Of a stretch of 64,000 nt of DNA, positions 63,485-64,000 are shown piece after piece. The DNA comes from JBDZVM01 sp040255675. GTDB lineage: Bacteria > Actinomycetota > Actinomycetes > Acidothermales > Acidothermaceae. The stretch lies in assembly GCA_040255675.1 (NCBI GenBank), contig JBDZVM010000015.1, positions 1 to 64,000 on the forward strand. The letters are read 5' to 3'. Under the pieces are notes generated by a model that did not search any database, had not been told where the DNA came from, and saw nothing but the letters and a program-made list of their open reading frames with translations. Every line of letters begins with the position of its first letter. The stretch's first letter is position 1. A program made the position numbers and the translations under genes.

Positions 63485-63985
63485 ATGAAACGTATCTTGT
63501 TCGCGTGCGCCGTCATCGCGGCGACGATATTCGGCATATCACCGACTGCGTGGGCTGATAGCCCGAACTTCCACTTCGCCAACGCGAGCGTCAGCACGTC
63601 GACGGGCGCATTGAGCGTGTCGTTCAAGGAGACCGGCCTGGGCAACACCGTTACGACGGAGAACGTGACGCTCACGGTCAATACCGCGACCGCCGTATAC
63701 CAGTGCTTCAACAACGGAGGCCATCACCCACAGGCTGGCAACAAGGAAACGGTCTCGACGTCGTTGACGACCACCGGGACTTTCCCCGTTCGCAACGGGC
63801 AGACGACTGGGACAATCAGCGCGGGCCCACCGAGCCAGGGTTCCTTCACTTGCCCGTCGGGCCAAAGCCTGTTCTTACTCTCGGTGACCTACTCGGGAAT
63901 CTTCGTACACGGTTCGACAGGGAACTCACTTGAGGCAACACCTGATCCGATCTCCACGGGCCCAATCATGATTTTGATTACCTAG
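63485..63985 (+). CDS. Small secreted protein of unknown function
   Basis: 166 residues from the ATG at 63485 (GGAG upstream). A classical signal peptide (KRILFACAVIAATIFGISPTAWA) precedes a Thr/Ser/Asn-rich, beta-predicted domain with two Cys (VYQCFNNGG, SFTCPSG) that may form one disulfide. No catalytic motif is visible and no family is recognised with confidence. The gene is complete, ending 15 bp before the window edge. Confidence 0.7.
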   Translation: MKRILFACAVIAATIFGISPTAWADSPNFHFANASVSTSTGALSVSFKETGLGNTVTTENVTLTVNTATAVYQCFNNGGHHPQAGNKETVSTSLTTTGTFPVRNGQTTGTISAGPPSQGSFTCPSGQSLFLLSVTYSGIFVHGSTGNSLEATPDPISTGPIMILIT

Positions 63986-64000
63986 TCGATGCGGTTCTAC

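Noticed and set aside
63268..63558. 96-codon plus-strand frame before the terminal secreted protein
   Set aside because: No similarity, no ribosome site, and it runs through the start of the signal-peptide gene in another frame.

Overview
This is a 64 kb scaffold piece from a high-GC actinobacterium (class Actinomycetes). The evidence is the actinobacterial gene orders metG-tatD-rpfB-ksgA-ispE-ABC-F, glmU-prs-rplY-pth and galU-glp-moaC-mog-rimJ-sepX, together with a DasR-type PTS regulon, a protein O-mannosyltransferase, a DUF222/HNH protein, frequent GTG starts and an actinobacterial-style c-di-AMP riboswitch. The sequence does not place it more precisely. Two 100-N runs (16554-16653 and 22086-22185) are scaffold joins. 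Each is flanked by an exact 55-bp duplication.

Layout. 1-133: 3' end of a DegT-type aminotransferase. 143-5442: a lasso-peptide-like RiPP cluster (exporter, asparagine-synthetase-type cyclase, HPr-kinase-like kinase, PqqD/B1 protein, 65-aa precursor) that has no B2 protease gene and a core that does not fit the lasso rule. 5636-20315: a surface-polysaccharide and secreted-protein locus with an LPFTG wall protein, GT4 and GT2 glycosyltransferases, a Wzz-like protein, an O-antigen ligase/polymerase, three parallel beta-helix proteins (one a lipoprotein behind a c-di-AMP riboswitch) and a polyprenyl-phosphate glycosylphosphotransferase. 20514-24678: pth, rplY, a palindromic repeat array, prs and glmU. 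24732-27350: tRNA-Gln and a GT2/acyltransferase/GT2 operon. 27621-29271: fatty-acid desaturase and a MarR regulator. 29240-33945: an N-acetylglucosamine-type PTS (EIIC and DasR-like GntR diverging from EIIB, EIIA and EI) with a dre operator between them.

33969-36897: Nei glycosylase, DUF222/HNH protein and a small membrane protein. 36932-44308: metG, tatD, rpfB, ksgA, ispE and an Uup-like ABC-F ATPase on the minus strand. 44352-46930: rsmI and a divergent protein O-mannosyltransferase. 46951-49351: a decayed VOC-family fragment and a multimodular GH10 xylanase with a recognisable promoter and operators. 49647-54729: tRNA-Ala, then the galU-glp-moaC-mog-rimJ-sepX group, which pairs molybdenum-cofactor genes with a likely gephyrin-like cell-division module. 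54751-63985: a diguanylate cyclase, a 5-formyltetrahydrofolate cyclo-ligase carrying an internal 27-bp repeat array, a CPA1 antiporter, a MauE/DoxX-DsbA fusion, a DUF1707 protein, a quinone-reductase-like MDR enzyme and a small secreted protein.

Recurring themes: secreted proteins with Thr/Pro or Ser linkers (possible substrates of the O-mannosyltransferase), tightly overlapping ATGA/TGATG gene junctions, and short in-frame tandem repeats (15, 18 and 27 bp) inside genes. Palindromic arrays of 27-28 bp period follow the stop codons of prs and rimJ.
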